Shown in pieces: positions 1 through 9,932 of a stretch of 64,000 bases of DNA. The notes beneath the pieces were generated by a model. The model saw only the letters and a list, made by a program, of their open reading frames with translations, was not told where the DNA came from and ran no database searches. Origin of the DNA: Thermonema rossianum DSM 10300. Its GTDB lineage: Bacteria > Bacteroidota > Bacteroidia > Cytophagales > Thermonemataceae. The DNA lies in NCBI RefSeq assembly GCF_000426825.1, contig NZ_AUGC01000012.1:1-64000 (forward strand), given 5' to 3'. Every line of letters begins with the position of its first letter. Position 1 is the first letter of the stretch. A program made the translations under genes and the position numbers.

Positions 1-2
1 CG

Positions 3-185
3 GCTGAACTGGCTCAATTAATATTGAGCGATTATAACGGAGATGAAATATTACAAGACCATATTTGTTCTTTCTTTCTCAAATGCCAAGAAAACAACAG
101 GCCCCTCTTCGTAGTCGAAAAACTGCAAGACAAAGCGGTGATTTATCGCGTAGAATTTATTTCTGTATTCTGCATAAAGCTATAA
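3..185 (+). CDS. 3' end of an unidentified protein (partial at window start)
   Basis: An open frame enters from the left edge and ends at the TAA at 183-185. It encodes about 60 residues with a mixed hydrophobic and charged composition (it begins AELAQLILSD and ends EFISVFCIKL). A strong rho-independent terminator follows 30 bp later, which supports this being a real gene end rather than chance. I recognise no domain in the visible part. Coding is inferred from the frame and the terminator position only. Confidence 0.55.
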   Translation, partial: AELAQLILSDYNGDEILQDHICSFFLKCQENNRPLFVVEKLQDKAVIYRVEFISVFCIKL

Positions 186-215
186 ATAGAAAAAGATATA
201 CGCCCCCTTCATCCT

Positions 216-242
216 GCCGCCCCTCACCGGGCGGCTTTTTTA
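216..242 (+). terminator. Rho-independent terminator
   Basis: A perfect 7-bp stem (GCCGCCC / GGGCGGC) with a 6-base loop is followed by a run of seven T on the + strand. It lies just after the truncated gene that enters from the left edge and faces the guaB terminator. Confidence 0.85.
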
Positions 243-272
243 TCAAGATGCCATCAATTGTGAAAAGCAACG

Positions 273-303
273 AAGCCACGGCACATTTAAACTGCCGTGG
301 CTT
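273..303 (-). terminator. Hairpin terminator downstream of guaB
   Basis: An 11-bp perfect inverted repeat (core AGCCACGGCA / TGCCGTGGCT) with a 9-base loop lies 36 bp past the guaB stop codon. The minus-strand tail is only moderately T-rich, so termination is inferred mainly from stem strength and position. Confidence 0.7.
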
Positions 304-338
304 ATGGCTTATATTGTATATGCCAAACAGACAAGCAT

Positions 339-1865
<1,527 letters not shown>

Positions 1866-2018
1866 TTATTAAAGCGCTTGATTAAAAAGATTTTAACAAT
1901 TGAAGTAATTGCTTGGCGGCAAAAAAGATATTTTACCAAATCTTGTTTGTCTCAATACCACACGGGCTTTAGTTTTACGCTTATCAATGATGTTTTCCAC
2001 AAAGAAACCCACAAGTAT

Positions 2019-2726
2019 ATGCTTATTCATCTGAGCTGGAGCGGTGGCAAAGATTCTGCTTTGTGCTATGCCCGTCTGCGGCAACTGTACCCACAGGCCT
2101 GTATTCAACTGCATTGCGCTGTCAACGAATCACTGGAGCGTGTAAGCATGCACGGCGTACCGTTGTCTTTGATTGAAGCTCAAGCCCAAGCCATGAACAC
2201 CGCTTTGCGCGTCATTCATGTGCCGGCTGCCTCCGACAACAGTGCCTATGAGCAAGTGATGTTGGATTTCTACCGGCAAATACAAGCAGAAGGATGCACA
2301 CAAGTGGCTTTTGGTGACTTGCATCTCGAAGACCTGCGGCAATATCGCTTGGCGTTGTGCCGGCGGGCTGGCATTCATGCGCTTTTCCCTCTATGGAAAG
2401 AGCCTTACAGTTCTTTGAGTAAGTGCTTCGAAAAGTGGCAAATACGCACCTTGATATGCGCTGCCGACTTGCAAAAGCTGCCCGCGGACATTACCGGCAA
2501 AGACTACAATCCCGAAGGCTTTGCCCGTCGCTTTCCGGATGTAGACATGTTTGGTGAAAAAGGCGAATTTCACACTTTTGTATATGATGCTGCCTTTTTC
2601 CAAAATCCACTACCCGTAAGCTGCCGTGGCATTCGCCACCAAGCCTACCACTATACGCTTGCCGACGGCAGGCGCCATACCCATACGTATGCTTTTGCCG
2701 ATTTGGTATTGAGCGAGGCAGATTAA
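2019..2726 (+). CDS. PP-loop ATP pyrophosphatase of the Dph6-related family
   Basis: A 235-residue protein with the PP-loop SGGKDS at residues 8-13, which binds ATP and forms an adenylated intermediate. The overall pattern (GVPLSLIEAQA, then GDLHLEDLRQYR, then LFPLWKEPY) matches the bacterial relatives of diphthine-ammonia ligase. The bacterial substrate is not known to me. The frame is open back to 1878, but the ATG at 2019 places the PP-loop at the usual distance from the N-terminus. It converges on the neighbouring hydrolase gene, with the two stop codons overlapping by 4 bp. Confidence 0.85.
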   Translation: MLIHLSWSGGKDSALCYARLRQLYPQACIQLHCAVNESLERVSMHGVPLSLIEAQAQAMNTALRVIHVPAASDNSAYEQVMLDFYRQIQAEGCTQVAFGDLHLEDLRQYRLALCRRAGIHALFPLWKEPYSSLSKCFEKWQIRTLICAADLQKLPADITGKDYNPEGFARRFPDVDMFGEKGEFHTFVYDAAFFQNPLPVSCRGIRHQAYHYTLADGRRHTHTYAFADLVLSEAD

Positions 2727-3499
2727 ATACACTGCCCAATGAAAGCCACCAGAAACTGCAAGCACTCCTGTGGGCGTTCAAACATTCCCATGTGCCCGGT
2801 TTCTCCCAAAAAGTGGGCCGTGCATTGTCGCGGCAACACTATTTGCTCCATGTAGCTCTCAAGCGGCACGGCCGCATCGTTTTTCCCGATGATGAAACAC
2901 ACAGGATAATCTGCTTTTTCCAATACATGCAGTCTTGCCGGACGGTCGCGCATGGCTTCGGTGACTGCCACCACCGATTCCAGCGGTGTCTGGGCTGCTT
3001 CTGCCTTCAATACTTCTATGTAGTCGCTCAGTTCTTCGCGCCGTCCTTCATAAAACAGGGGCGGCACGAAAGAATCGATAAACACGGGCACACCCACCTT
3101 TTTCACGAACTCAATCACCTTGTTGCGTGTGCGTTTTTTCTCTTCGCTGTCGGCAAGGGCTGTAGAATGAAACAAACACAAGCCTCTAACCCTTGTGGGA
3201 TAAAGGTCGGCAAATGCCAAGCTCACATAGCCGCCCAGTGAATGCCCGATGAAGACAGCTTTTTCTATTGACAGATGGTCGAGCACGGCAGCCACCTGTT
3301 GTGCCATACTGTCCATGGTTACCGGTTGGGGCAGTCGGCCGGCACTTTGCCCAAAGCCTCCCAAGTCAATTGTTATCACCCGCCCATGCGCCGTCAACGA
3401 AGGCAAAAAGTGTTTGAAGATAGAAGAGCTTTCGCAGAAGCCGTGCAACAATACAATTGCCGGACCCTCGCCATAGGTTCTATAATGAAGCAGTTCCAT
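2723..3499 (-). CDS. Alpha/beta-fold hydrolase
   Basis: A cytosolic hydrolase of about 258 residues. Visible catalytic features are the nucleophile elbow GHSLGG with Ser87, an acidic residue in the strand FIIGKNDAAVP, and His in ETGHMGMFERP. The oxyanion stretch is LLHGFCESS. The substrate cannot be told from sequence; related proteins include esterases and haloperoxidase-like enzymes. An alternative ATG at 3514 would add five residues, but the one at 3499 fits the family start. It is divergent from mazG. Confidence 0.88.
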   Translation of the reverse strand: MELLHYRTYGEGPAIVLLHGFCESSSIFKHFLPSLTAHGRVITIDLGGFGQSAGRLPQPVTMDSMAQQVAAVLDHLSIEKAVFIGHSLGGYVSLAFADLYPTRVRGLCLFHSTALADSEEKKRTRNKVIEFVKKVGVPVFIDSFVPPLFYEGRREELSDYIEVLKAEAAQTPLESVVAVTEAMRDRPARLHVLEKADYPVCFIIGKNDAAVPLESYMEQIVLPRQCTAHFLGETGHMGMFERPQECLQFLVAFIGQCI

Positions 3500-3514
3500 A
3501 CAGTTGAATTTCAC

Positions 3515-3522
3515 TAAATTTG
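3515..3522 (+). promoter_or_regulatory. Putative -7 element of mazG
   Basis: TAAATTTG fits TAnnTTTG, 24 bp before the mazG ATG. The -33 element is unclear. The site sits at the 5' end of the divergent hydrolase gene. Confidence 0.45.
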
Positions 3523-3546
3523 TCGCACCGGCTAATTTAAAAAATC

Positions 3547-4335
3547 ATGCACACAAAAGAAGAAAAACTGCGCGCATTCGGACGTTTATTGGATATCATG
3601 GACGAACTGCGCGAAAAATGCCCTTGGGACAAGAAGCAAACCATCGACAGCCTGCGCCACCTGACCATCGAAGAAGTATATGAGCTGTCGGATGCCATCC
3701 TTTCGAAAGACATGGAAGAAATCAAAAAGGAATTGGGCGACGTGCTCCTGCATATCGTCTTCTATGCGCGCATAGCCTCCGAAACCCAAACCTTCGATAT
3801 TGCCGATGTCATCGAGCAACTTTGCGAAAAGCTGATTCGCCGGCATCCGCATATTTACGGCGACGTGCAAGCCGACAACGAAGAACAGGTAAAAAAGAAC
3901 TGGGAACAGTTAAAGCAAGCCGAAGGGCAAAAGTCTGTGCTTTCCGGCGTACCCCAATCGCTGCCGGCTTTGATTAAAGCCATGCGCATACAAGAGAAAG
4001 CCCGTGCCGTAGGCTTCGATTGGGACGAAGCCGTGCAAGTACTCGACAAGGTGGAAGAAGAGTTGCACGAATTCAAAGCCCATCTGCAAGAAGGCAAGCT
4101 CAAAGACAAAGAGCAAGCGGAAGCTGAATTTGGTGACCTGCTCTTTGCCCTTATCAACTACGCCCGTTTGGCAGGTCTCAACCCCGAAACCGCTCTCGAA
4201 CGCACCAACCGCAAGTTTATACAGCGTTTCCAATATCTGGAACAGAAAGCCCGTGAACAAGGGCGCCATTTGCAAGATATGACCTTGGCCGAAATGGATG
4301 CCCTATGGAATGAAGCCAAGCAAACAGAGAAGTAG
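3547..4335 (+). CDS. mazG: Nucleoside triphosphate pyrophosphohydrolase MazG
   Basis: Hydrolyses nucleoside triphosphates to monophosphates and pyrophosphate, a housekeeping or stress function in the cytosol. At 262 residues it matches two-domain MazG proteins of the E. coli type. The first MazG domain shows EEVYELSDAI and KKELGDVLLHIVF, and the second shows KVEEELHEFKAHL and EAEFGDLLFALINYARL. These acidic helices bind Mg2+. It converges on the EamA transporter gene with a 13-bp gap. Confidence 0.95.
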   Translation: MHTKEEKLRAFGRLLDIMDELREKCPWDKKQTIDSLRHLTIEEVYELSDAILSKDMEEIKKELGDVLLHIVFYARIASETQTFDIADVIEQLCEKLIRRHPHIYGDVQADNEEQVKKNWEQLKQAEGQKSVLSGVPQSLPALIKAMRIQEKARAVGFDWDEAVQVLDKVEEELHEFKAHLQEGKLKDKEQAEAEFGDLLFALINYARLAGLNPETALERTNRKFIQRFQYLEQKAREQGRHLQDMTLAEMDALWNEAKQTEK

Positions 4336-4348
4336 TGCAAGTGAACGG

Positions 4349-5278
4349 CTATTCAATATGTGTGGCGCGCATAGGTTCTATGTGCGCTTTCTTTTTTCGC
4401 CCATAGAACCAGTAATTCAGCACCGGATAGGCAAACACCGCCCCCAAAATGATGGCGCCGCCTACAAAAAAGTCTTCTGACAAATATTTGGCTTCGTCCA
4501 ACAACCAAAAAGCCAGCAGAATGCCATAAACCGGCTCCAAGTTTACCGTCAAATTCACTGCAAAAGCCGTAAATTTTTTCATCAACTTCACACTTGCCGA
4601 AAAAGCATAGACGGTGCAAATACCCGACAAAGCCAGCAAATAGCCCCAGTCGGCAGGCGTAGGCAGCAGCTGCAGTTCTTCCACCCAAAAGAACCTGTAC
4701 ACAGGCAAAAACAACACGCAGGTAACCCAAGCGCCCAACATTTCATACAAGGTGATGGAATAATAGTGGTATTGTTTCACAAGCCGGGCATTCAGAATAC
4801 CAAAAAGTGCACCCAAAAAAGCCGATGCCACGGCAAATATCAAGCCCAAAGCATAGGAAAACTCTGCGGCAAATACCCGGTAAAGCCCAAAAATCATAAT
4901 CAACCCCAAGACCACTTCCAACAACTTAATGCGCTGCCGGTTGATGAGCGGCTCCAGAAGGCTTGTCCATAAGGTAACCGATGCCAAACCCACCAGACAA
5001 ATAGACACATTGGCCACCTTGGTAGCGGCAAAAAACAAAATCCAGTGGGCAGCAATCAAACTGCCGGTTAAGAAAATAGGCAGCAAAGCACGCCGTTCAA
5101 GACGCAAAGGCACCTTGCGCCAGCGCATATAAAAAGCCATCCCTGCAAAGGCAAGCAAGGTGCGCCAGAAAACCAGCTCCACCGCCGGAATGCTGATGAG
5201 GTCGCCCAGCACTGCCGTAAACCCCCAAATGAAAACAATAAAATGCAAGTGCAAGTAGTCTTTCCAGTCTGCTTTCAT
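4349..5278 (-). CDS. EamA/DMT-superfamily inner membrane transporter
   Basis: A 309-residue, very hydrophobic protein with about ten predicted membrane helices in two repeated halves, typical of the drug/metabolite transporter superfamily. The N-terminal WGFTAVLGDL and the second-half LEPVYGILLAFWLLDEA resemble EamA repeats. The substrate is unknown; many relatives export amino acids or other metabolites. It starts 11 bp after the lptG stop on the same strand, so the two are probably co-transcribed. Confidence 0.87.
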   Translation of the reverse strand: MKADWKDYLHLHFIVFIWGFTAVLGDLISIPAVELVFWRTLLAFAGMAFYMRWRKVPLRLERRALLPIFLTGSLIAAHWILFFAATKVANVSICLVGLASVTLWTSLLEPLINRQRIKLLEVVLGLIMIFGLYRVFAAEFSYALGLIFAVASAFLGALFGILNARLVKQYHYYSITLYEMLGAWVTCVLFLPVYRFFWVEELQLLPTPADWGYLLALSGICTVYAFSASVKLMKKFTAFAVNLTVNLEPVYGILLAFWLLDEAKYLSEDFFVGGAIILGAVFAYPVLNYWFYGRKKKAHIEPMRATHIE

Positions 5279-5289
5279 AAAAGAAGCGC

Positions 5290-6369
5290 TTATTTAGGCG
5301 TTACACGGTAAATAAAGAAACCAATCACCGCAAAGATGAGATTGGGCAACCACACCGCCAACATAGCCGGCATGTTGCCGGCATTGGCAATCGCCCGGCT
5401 CAGGATGAAGAAAAGAATATACACAAAAGCCAGAACGAAACCCAAGGCAATTTGCGCCCCTACGCCCCGCCGGCTTTTGCGCGACGACACCAGCACCCCT
5501 ATCACCGTCAGAATAATCATGGCAAAGGGATAGGTGAAGCGCAGGTACTTTTCAATCAAATACATTTGCACATTTTCAGAGCCGCGCAACCTCAGCAAAG
5601 CGATGTATTCATTCAGTTCGGGCAAAGTCAGCTTTTCATTGAACAGGTGCTTGCTTTGAAAGTCTTCGGGCGAAAGATTCAAAGTAGTGTCCATACCGTC
5701 ATGAAAGCTAAGCTCTTCTTTCATGCCATCGATTTTGCGCAACGTATAGCGGTCAACGTGCCATTTGTTTTTGGTACTGTCCCAAACGATGCGCGGGGCT
5801 TCCAGTTTTTCGAGCAGCTGCCCGTCACGAATACGCTCCAGTGTGAAACGGTAGCCGATGTTGTAAATATTATCGTAACTCTCCATGTAGGCATACACTT
5901 CCGGCGCCACTTGTATGTGCACATTGCGCTGATCAAAATAGTAGCGCGACTTGATGTAGGTGTTTTCAAAATCGACGCGTACCTTATTGGCATCCGGAAT
6001 AACCCAGTTGATAAGATAAAAAGTAATGACCGCCAAAATAGAAGAGCCAATCAAATAAGGGCGCAAAAAGCGCAGGTAACTCACCCCGCTACTCAGAATA
6101 GCCACGATTTCGGTGCGGTTGGCCATGCGCGAGGTCACAAACACCGTGGCAATAAACACCATGATGGGACTGATGGTGTTGGCAATGTAGGGAATGAAGT
6201 TCAGATAATACTGCGTAATGATCATTTCCACCGTGGCAGGCATGTTGTGGAAGTCTTCCAACTTCTCTATGATGTCAATCACCACGATGATGGAAATGAA
6301 AATAAACACCACGTAAACGAAAGTCACCAGAAACTGCCGCAGAATATATTTGTCAAGAAGTTTTAGCAT
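5290..6369 (-). CDS. lptG: LptF/LptG-family permease (lipopolysaccharide export)
   Basis: A YjgP/YjgQ-family inner membrane protein of 359 residues. It has N-terminal membrane helices (LDKYILRQFLVTFVY onward), a large periplasmic domain, and C-terminal helices ending in the short tail IYRVTPK. In the family these permeases work with the LptB ATPase to extract LPS from the inner membrane. The ATG at 6369 gives the conserved LDKYILRQF start; the frame is open further upstream, but that part is poor in family-like sequence. LptF and LptG cannot be separated with certainty here. Confidence 0.88.
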   Translation of the reverse strand: MLKLLDKYILRQFLVTFVYVVFIFISIIVVIDIIEKLEDFHNMPATVEMIITQYYLNFIPYIANTISPIMVFIATVFVTSRMANRTEIVAILSSGVSYLRFLRPYLIGSSILAVITFYLINWVIPDANKVRVDFENTYIKSRYYFDQRNVHIQVAPEVYAYMESYDNIYNIGYRFTLERIRDGQLLEKLEAPRIVWDSTKNKWHVDRYTLRKIDGMKEELSFHDGMDTTLNLSPEDFQSKHLFNEKLTLPELNEYIALLRLRGSENVQMYLIEKYLRFTYPFAMIILTVIGVLVSSRKSRRGVGAQIALGFVLAFVYILFFILSRAIANAGNMPAMLAVWLPNLIFAVIGFFIYRVTPK

Positions 6370-6474
6370 ACATCCGGGAAAATATTGAAAATCAAATAAG
6401 CCCAACGGCTTGCATATATGCAAAAATAATACAGAAAGCCAAAGTAGCACCCTTTCCACGGGCAAGAGCATAAA

Positions 6475-6503
6475 AAAAGCCCGGCTGTGCACACCGGGCT
6501 TTT
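6475..6503 (-). terminator. Rho-independent terminator of pruA
   Basis: A perfect 10-bp stem (AAAAGCCCGG / CCGGGCTTTT) with a 9-base loop and A/T runs on both sides. It follows pruA on the minus strand and separates it from lptG. The structure is symmetric and could act in both directions. Confidence 0.88.
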
Positions 6504-6521
6504 GCTTATTGATGCGCTTGC

Positions 6522-8150
6522 TTAGTCTTCCTGCATAAACGGATAGCGGTAATCTACCGGGGGCACAAAGGTTTCTTTGATGGTGCGTGGCGATACCCAG
6601 CGCAGCAGGTTCAAAATAGAACCGGCCTTGTCGTTGGTGCCTGATGCACGCCCGCCACCAAAAGGCTGCTGCCCCACCACAGCGCCCGTGGGCTTGTCGT
6701 TGATGTAGAAGTTACCTGCGGCATGGCGCAGTTTCTTGGTGCCCAGCTCTATGGCATAGCGGTCTTGGGCAAACAGCGCTCCGGTCAAACCATAAGGCGA
6801 TGTTTGGTTCACCAGGCTAAGCGTATCTTCATAGTTTTCGGGCTGATAGACGTACACCGTCAGCACCGGACCAAATATTTCTTCGCACATGGTGGTGTAC
6901 ATCGGATCATCGGTGCGGAAGATGGTGGGCTCTATAAAGTAACCCTCCGATTTATCGTAGTTGCCACCGGCAATCAACTCTACATTGGGCGCCTGCTTGG
7001 CTGCGTCTATGTAACCGGTGATTTTGTTGAATGCCTTTTCGTCGATCACCGCATTGATGAAGTTGGTGAAGTCCTCGGGGCTGCCCATCTTCATGCTTGC
7101 GAGGTCTTCCAACATATATTGCTTCACTTCCTCCCACAAGTTGGCAGGAATATAGGCGCGCGAAGCAGCCGAGCACTTCTGTCCCTGGTATTCGAAAGCC
7201 CCGCGTACCAAGGCTGTAGCCAAGGCTTTGGCATCGGCCGAAGCATGGGCAATCACAAAGTCTTTGCCGCCGGTTTCGCCCACAATACGCGGATAGTACT
7301 TGTAGCGGTCGATGTTGTTGCCAATGGTGCGCCACAGGTGTTGGAAAGTGGCCGTGCTGCCGGTAAAGTGCAAGCCGGCAAATTCGGGATGCGAGAAGAT
7401 AACCTCACCGGCCACGGGTCCATCCACAAAAACAAGGTTAATGACTCCGTCAGGCAAGCCGGCTTCGCGGAAAATTTCCATCAGCACATGTGCCGAATAA
7501 ATTTGCGTTTCGGCCGGCTTCCATACTACCACATTGCCCATCATGGCGGGGGCGGTGGGCAGGTTGCCGGCAATAGAAGTAAAGTTGAAAGGCGTAAGTG
7601 CAAAGATGAAGCCTTCGAGCGGGCGGTGCTCCATACGGTTCCACATGCCGGGCGCCGATTCAGGTTGCTCGCGGTAAATCTGCTCGGCAAACTTGGCGTT
7701 GAAGCGCAGGAAATCGACCATTTCGCAAGCAGAATCTATTTCTGCCTGAAACACGTTTTTCGACTGCCCCAACATGGTAGCCGCATTCAACTTGGCACGA
7801 TAAGGACCGGCAATCAAATCAGCGGCTTTCAGGAAGATGGAAAGGCGCTGCTCCCATGCCATATTTTCCCATGCTTCTTTGGCATTCAGGGCAGCACGAA
7901 TGGCTTGTTCTACTTCTTCTTTGCCCCCTTTATGAAAATGTCCCAAAGTATGCGACAACTCATGGGGCGGGGCGATGCGTACCACCTGGCCGGTGCGTAC
8001 TTCTTGCCCGCCAATCACCATGGGGATGTCCAACTCTTGCGATTTGAGAGTGCGTAAAGCTTCTTTTAAGGCTGCACGCTCGGGCGTACCGGGCGCATAG
8101 CTCAATACAGGTTCATTTTTGGGGATAGGTAAGGTGAATATTCCGGACAT
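6522..8150 (-). CDS. pruA: L-glutamate gamma-semialdehyde dehydrogenase (delta-1-pyrroline-5-carboxylate dehydrogenase)
   Basis: Oxidises glutamate semialdehyde to glutamate with NAD, the second step of proline catabolism. The 542-residue length matches the stand-alone type (as in mitochondria) rather than PutA fusions. The aldehyde dehydrogenase core shows GFIFALTPFNFTS, the catalytic-Glu motif VGETGGKDFVIAH and the catalytic cysteine in GQKCSAASRAY. The ATG at 8150 gives the start SGIFTLPIPKNEP; the frame extends upstream, but a -7 element at 8181-8188 lies inside that extension and argues against it. No proline dehydrogenase gene is in the window. Confidence 0.95.
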   Translation of the reverse strand: MSGIFTLPIPKNEPVLSYAPGTPERAALKEALRTLKSQELDIPMVIGGQEVRTGQVVRIAPPHELSHTLGHFHKGGKEEVEQAIRAALNAKEAWENMAWEQRLSIFLKAADLIAGPYRAKLNAATMLGQSKNVFQAEIDSACEMVDFLRFNAKFAEQIYREQPESAPGMWNRMEHRPLEGFIFALTPFNFTSIAGNLPTAPAMMGNVVVWKPAETQIYSAHVLMEIFREAGLPDGVINLVFVDGPVAGEVIFSHPEFAGLHFTGSTATFQHLWRTIGNNIDRYKYYPRIVGETGGKDFVIAHASADAKALATALVRGAFEYQGQKCSAASRAYIPANLWEEVKQYMLEDLASMKMGSPEDFTNFINAVIDEKAFNKITGYIDAAKQAPNVELIAGGNYDKSEGYFIEPTIFRTDDPMYTTMCEEIFGPVLTVYVYQPENYEDTLSLVNQTSPYGLTGALFAQDRYAIELGTKKLRHAAGNFYINDKPTGAVVGQQPFGGGRASGTNDKAGSILNLLRWVSPRTIKETFVPPVDYRYPFMQED

Positions 8151-8180
8151 AACGTCTATTGTTTTTGGTGAACGTTCATA

Positions 8181-8188
8181 CAAATCTA
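8181..8188 (-). promoter_or_regulatory. Putative -7 element of pruA
   Basis: TAGATTTG on the minus strand, 31 bp upstream of the chosen pruA ATG, fits TAnnTTTG. It helps to decide the start codon. Confidence 0.5.
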
Positions 8189-8236
8189 CACAATGCCATG
8201 CAAAGCACTGGCAAAAACAGGCTCGTTTGCGCCGCT

Positions 8237-8746
8237 TTAATCCCAAGAAACAGGCAACTCGGGATGTGTGCGGTCAAAAAGCAAAGTGGCTTTCCGCCCT
8301 TGATAATCTATGTTGAGCAGGTTGTTCTGGTCATCAAACAAATCAAACATCAGGCTGTAGCGCCAACGAAGCTTATCGGGGCGAATGCTACCGGCCGGAA
8401 TTTCAAAGTAAATCCATGTTACGTCCACGATGTTCTCTTTGCCTAAATAGTGAATATCGTTCAGGGGTTTGCCTTTATACACGGGATAGAAGTGCTGCTT
8501 CAAGTAGGCGGTCAAAGCGGCATCGGGGCTGCGGTCCTTTCCTTGTTGCGGATAACGTACTTTCTTACCGGTAAACTTACTCAGGTCTGCCTCCAAATCA
8601 TCGGTAAAAACACGCAGCGCCACTTCAAAGTGCTTGCTTTTCGTGTTGTAGCGCACGTCGGCAAGGCTGGTATGGAAGTCATGCCGGGTAGAAAGCGAAA
8701 CAAACGAAAGCCAAAAAGAGCATATAAAAGACACAAGTGCTGTCAT
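8237..8746 (-). CDS. DUF6702-like exported or membrane-anchored protein
   Basis: A 169-residue protein with an N-terminal hydrophobic segment (ALVSFICSFWLSFVSL) that may be a signal peptide or anchor. The body fits the DUF6702 pattern: HDFHTSLADVRYNTKSKHFEVALRVFTDDLE near the N-terminus, IDVTWIYFEI-like strands in the middle and a beta-rich end. Function is unknown. In other Bacteroidota such proteins often lie beside peptidases or TonB-linked genes, which is not the case here. It is upstream of pruA on the same strand, but each has its own -7 motif. Confidence 0.7.
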   Translation of the reverse strand: MTALVSFICSFWLSFVSLSTRHDFHTSLADVRYNTKSKHFEVALRVFTDDLEADLSKFTGKKVRYPQQGKDRSPDAALTAYLKQHFYPVYKGKPLNDIHYLGKENIVDVTWIYFEIPAGSIRPDKLRWRYSLMFDLFDDQNNLLNIDYQGRKATLLFDRTHPELPVSWD

Positions 8747-8769
8747 AGGATTGATTGTTTGAGTCAAAA

Positions 8770-8777
8770 CAAAGATA
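8770..8777 (-). promoter_or_regulatory. Putative -7 element of the DUF6702 gene
   Basis: TATCTTTG on the minus strand, 24 bp before the ATG at 8746. Confidence 0.5.
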
Positions 8778-8835
8778 CAAGCTTTGCGCTTTTCTGTCCG
8801 GGCAAAACGAATGTGCCTGATTCGTTTGCACAATG

Positions 8836-8866
8836 TTGAGAATTGTTTGTTAAATTTCTATTTTTA
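8836..8866 (+). promoter_or_regulatory. Candidate promoter of pdhB
   Basis: TTG at 8836-8838 and TATTTTTA at 8859-8866 are spaced 20 bp apart, matching the Bacteroidota -33/-7 layout with one mismatch in the -7 box. Confidence 0.35.
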
Positions 8867-8918
8867 CCACCTCATAAACATTTACTTTCAAAAAAGTATT
8901 CAATTAAGCACACACGAT

Positions 8919-9896
8919 ATGAGACTAATACAATTCAGAGAAGCCCTGCGCGAAGCCATGTGCGAAGAAATGCGTCGCGACGAGCGCGTGTTTCTCATGG
9001 GCGAAGAAGTAGCCGAATACAATGGCGCCTACAAAGTGAGTGAAGGCATGTTGGCAGAGTTTGGACCCAAGCGTGTCATCGATACCCCCATTTCGGAACT
9101 GGGCTTTGCAGGCATAGGCGTAGGGGCTGCCATGAACGGCTTGCGTCCTATTATCGAATTCATGACTTTCAACTTCTCATTGGTAGCCATAGACCAGGTC
9201 ATCAACAGCGCTGCCAAGATGATGCAAATGTCAGGGGGGCAATACCCTGTGCCTATTGTTTTTCGTGGTCCTACCGGCAATGCCGGTCAGCTGGCGGCAC
9301 AGCACTCGCAAAACTTCGAAAGCTGGTATGCCAACTGCCCGGGCTTAAAGGTGGTGGTTCCTTCCAACCCCTACGATGCCAAAGGGCTTCTCAAGTCAGC
9401 CATCCGCGATGACGACCCGGTTATTTTCATGGAATCCGAGCTGATGTACGGCGACAAAGGCGAAGTACCCGAAGAAGAATATTTGATTCCCATAGGCAAA
9501 GCCAAAGTAGTGCGCGAAGGCAATGCTGCCACCCTCATTTCTTTCGGTAAAATGATGAAAGTAGCCCTGGCAGCCGCCGACGAAATGGCAAAAGAAGGCA
9601 TTGAAGTGGAAGTGATTGACCTGCGTACCGTACGCCCCATTGATTATGACACCGTCATTCAGTCCGTAAAGAAAACCAACCGTGCCGTGGTTGTGGAAGA
9701 AGCTTGGCCCCTGGGCGCCATCTCTTCTGAACTGACTTATCATATCCAACGCTTTGCCTTCGACTATCTGGATGCGCCGGTGCGCCGTGTCAACAGCATG
9801 GATGTGCCCTTAGGCTATGCCCCCACTTTGGTAGAAGCCACCCTGCCCAATGTGAAGCGCACCATAGAAGCACTGAATGCGGTGATGTACAGATAA
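8919..9896 (+). CDS. pdhB: Pyruvate dehydrogenase E1 component, beta subunit
   Basis: With the alpha subunit it decarboxylates pyruvate to acetyl-lipoyl E2 using thiamine diphosphate. The 325-residue length is normal. Recognisable parts are FREALREAMCEEMRRDERVF, FMGEEVAEYNGAYKVSEG, the RPIIEFMTFNFSL and GPTGNAGQLAAQHSQ segments of the transketolase-like domain, and the C-terminal regulatory domain around VVVEEAWPLGAISSE. The ATG at 8919 gives the standard start MRLIQFREAL. The alpha subunit and E2 are not in the window, so in this genome pdhB is separate from them. A crotonase follows after 36 bp. Confidence 0.95.
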   Translation: MRLIQFREALREAMCEEMRRDERVFLMGEEVAEYNGAYKVSEGMLAEFGPKRVIDTPISELGFAGIGVGAAMNGLRPIIEFMTFNFSLVAIDQVINSAAKMMQMSGGQYPVPIVFRGPTGNAGQLAAQHSQNFESWYANCPGLKVVVPSNPYDAKGLLKSAIRDDDPVIFMESELMYGDKGEVPEEEYLIPIGKAKVVREGNAATLISFGKMMKVALAAADEMAKEGIEVEVIDLRTVRPIDYDTVIQSVKKTNRAVVVEEAWPLGAISSELTYHIQRFAFDYLDAPVRRVNSMDVPLGYAPTLVEATLPNVKRTIEALNAVMYR

Positions 9897-9932
9897 TTTG
9901 TATATAGAACCCCTAACCAAACAGAAACAACT

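Noticed and set aside
5452-8057. Long open frames on the + strand opposite lptG and pruA (up to 444 codons)
   Set aside because: They mirror strong, well-supported genes on the other strand, have no recognisable domain and an odd amino-acid composition, so they are antisense shadows.
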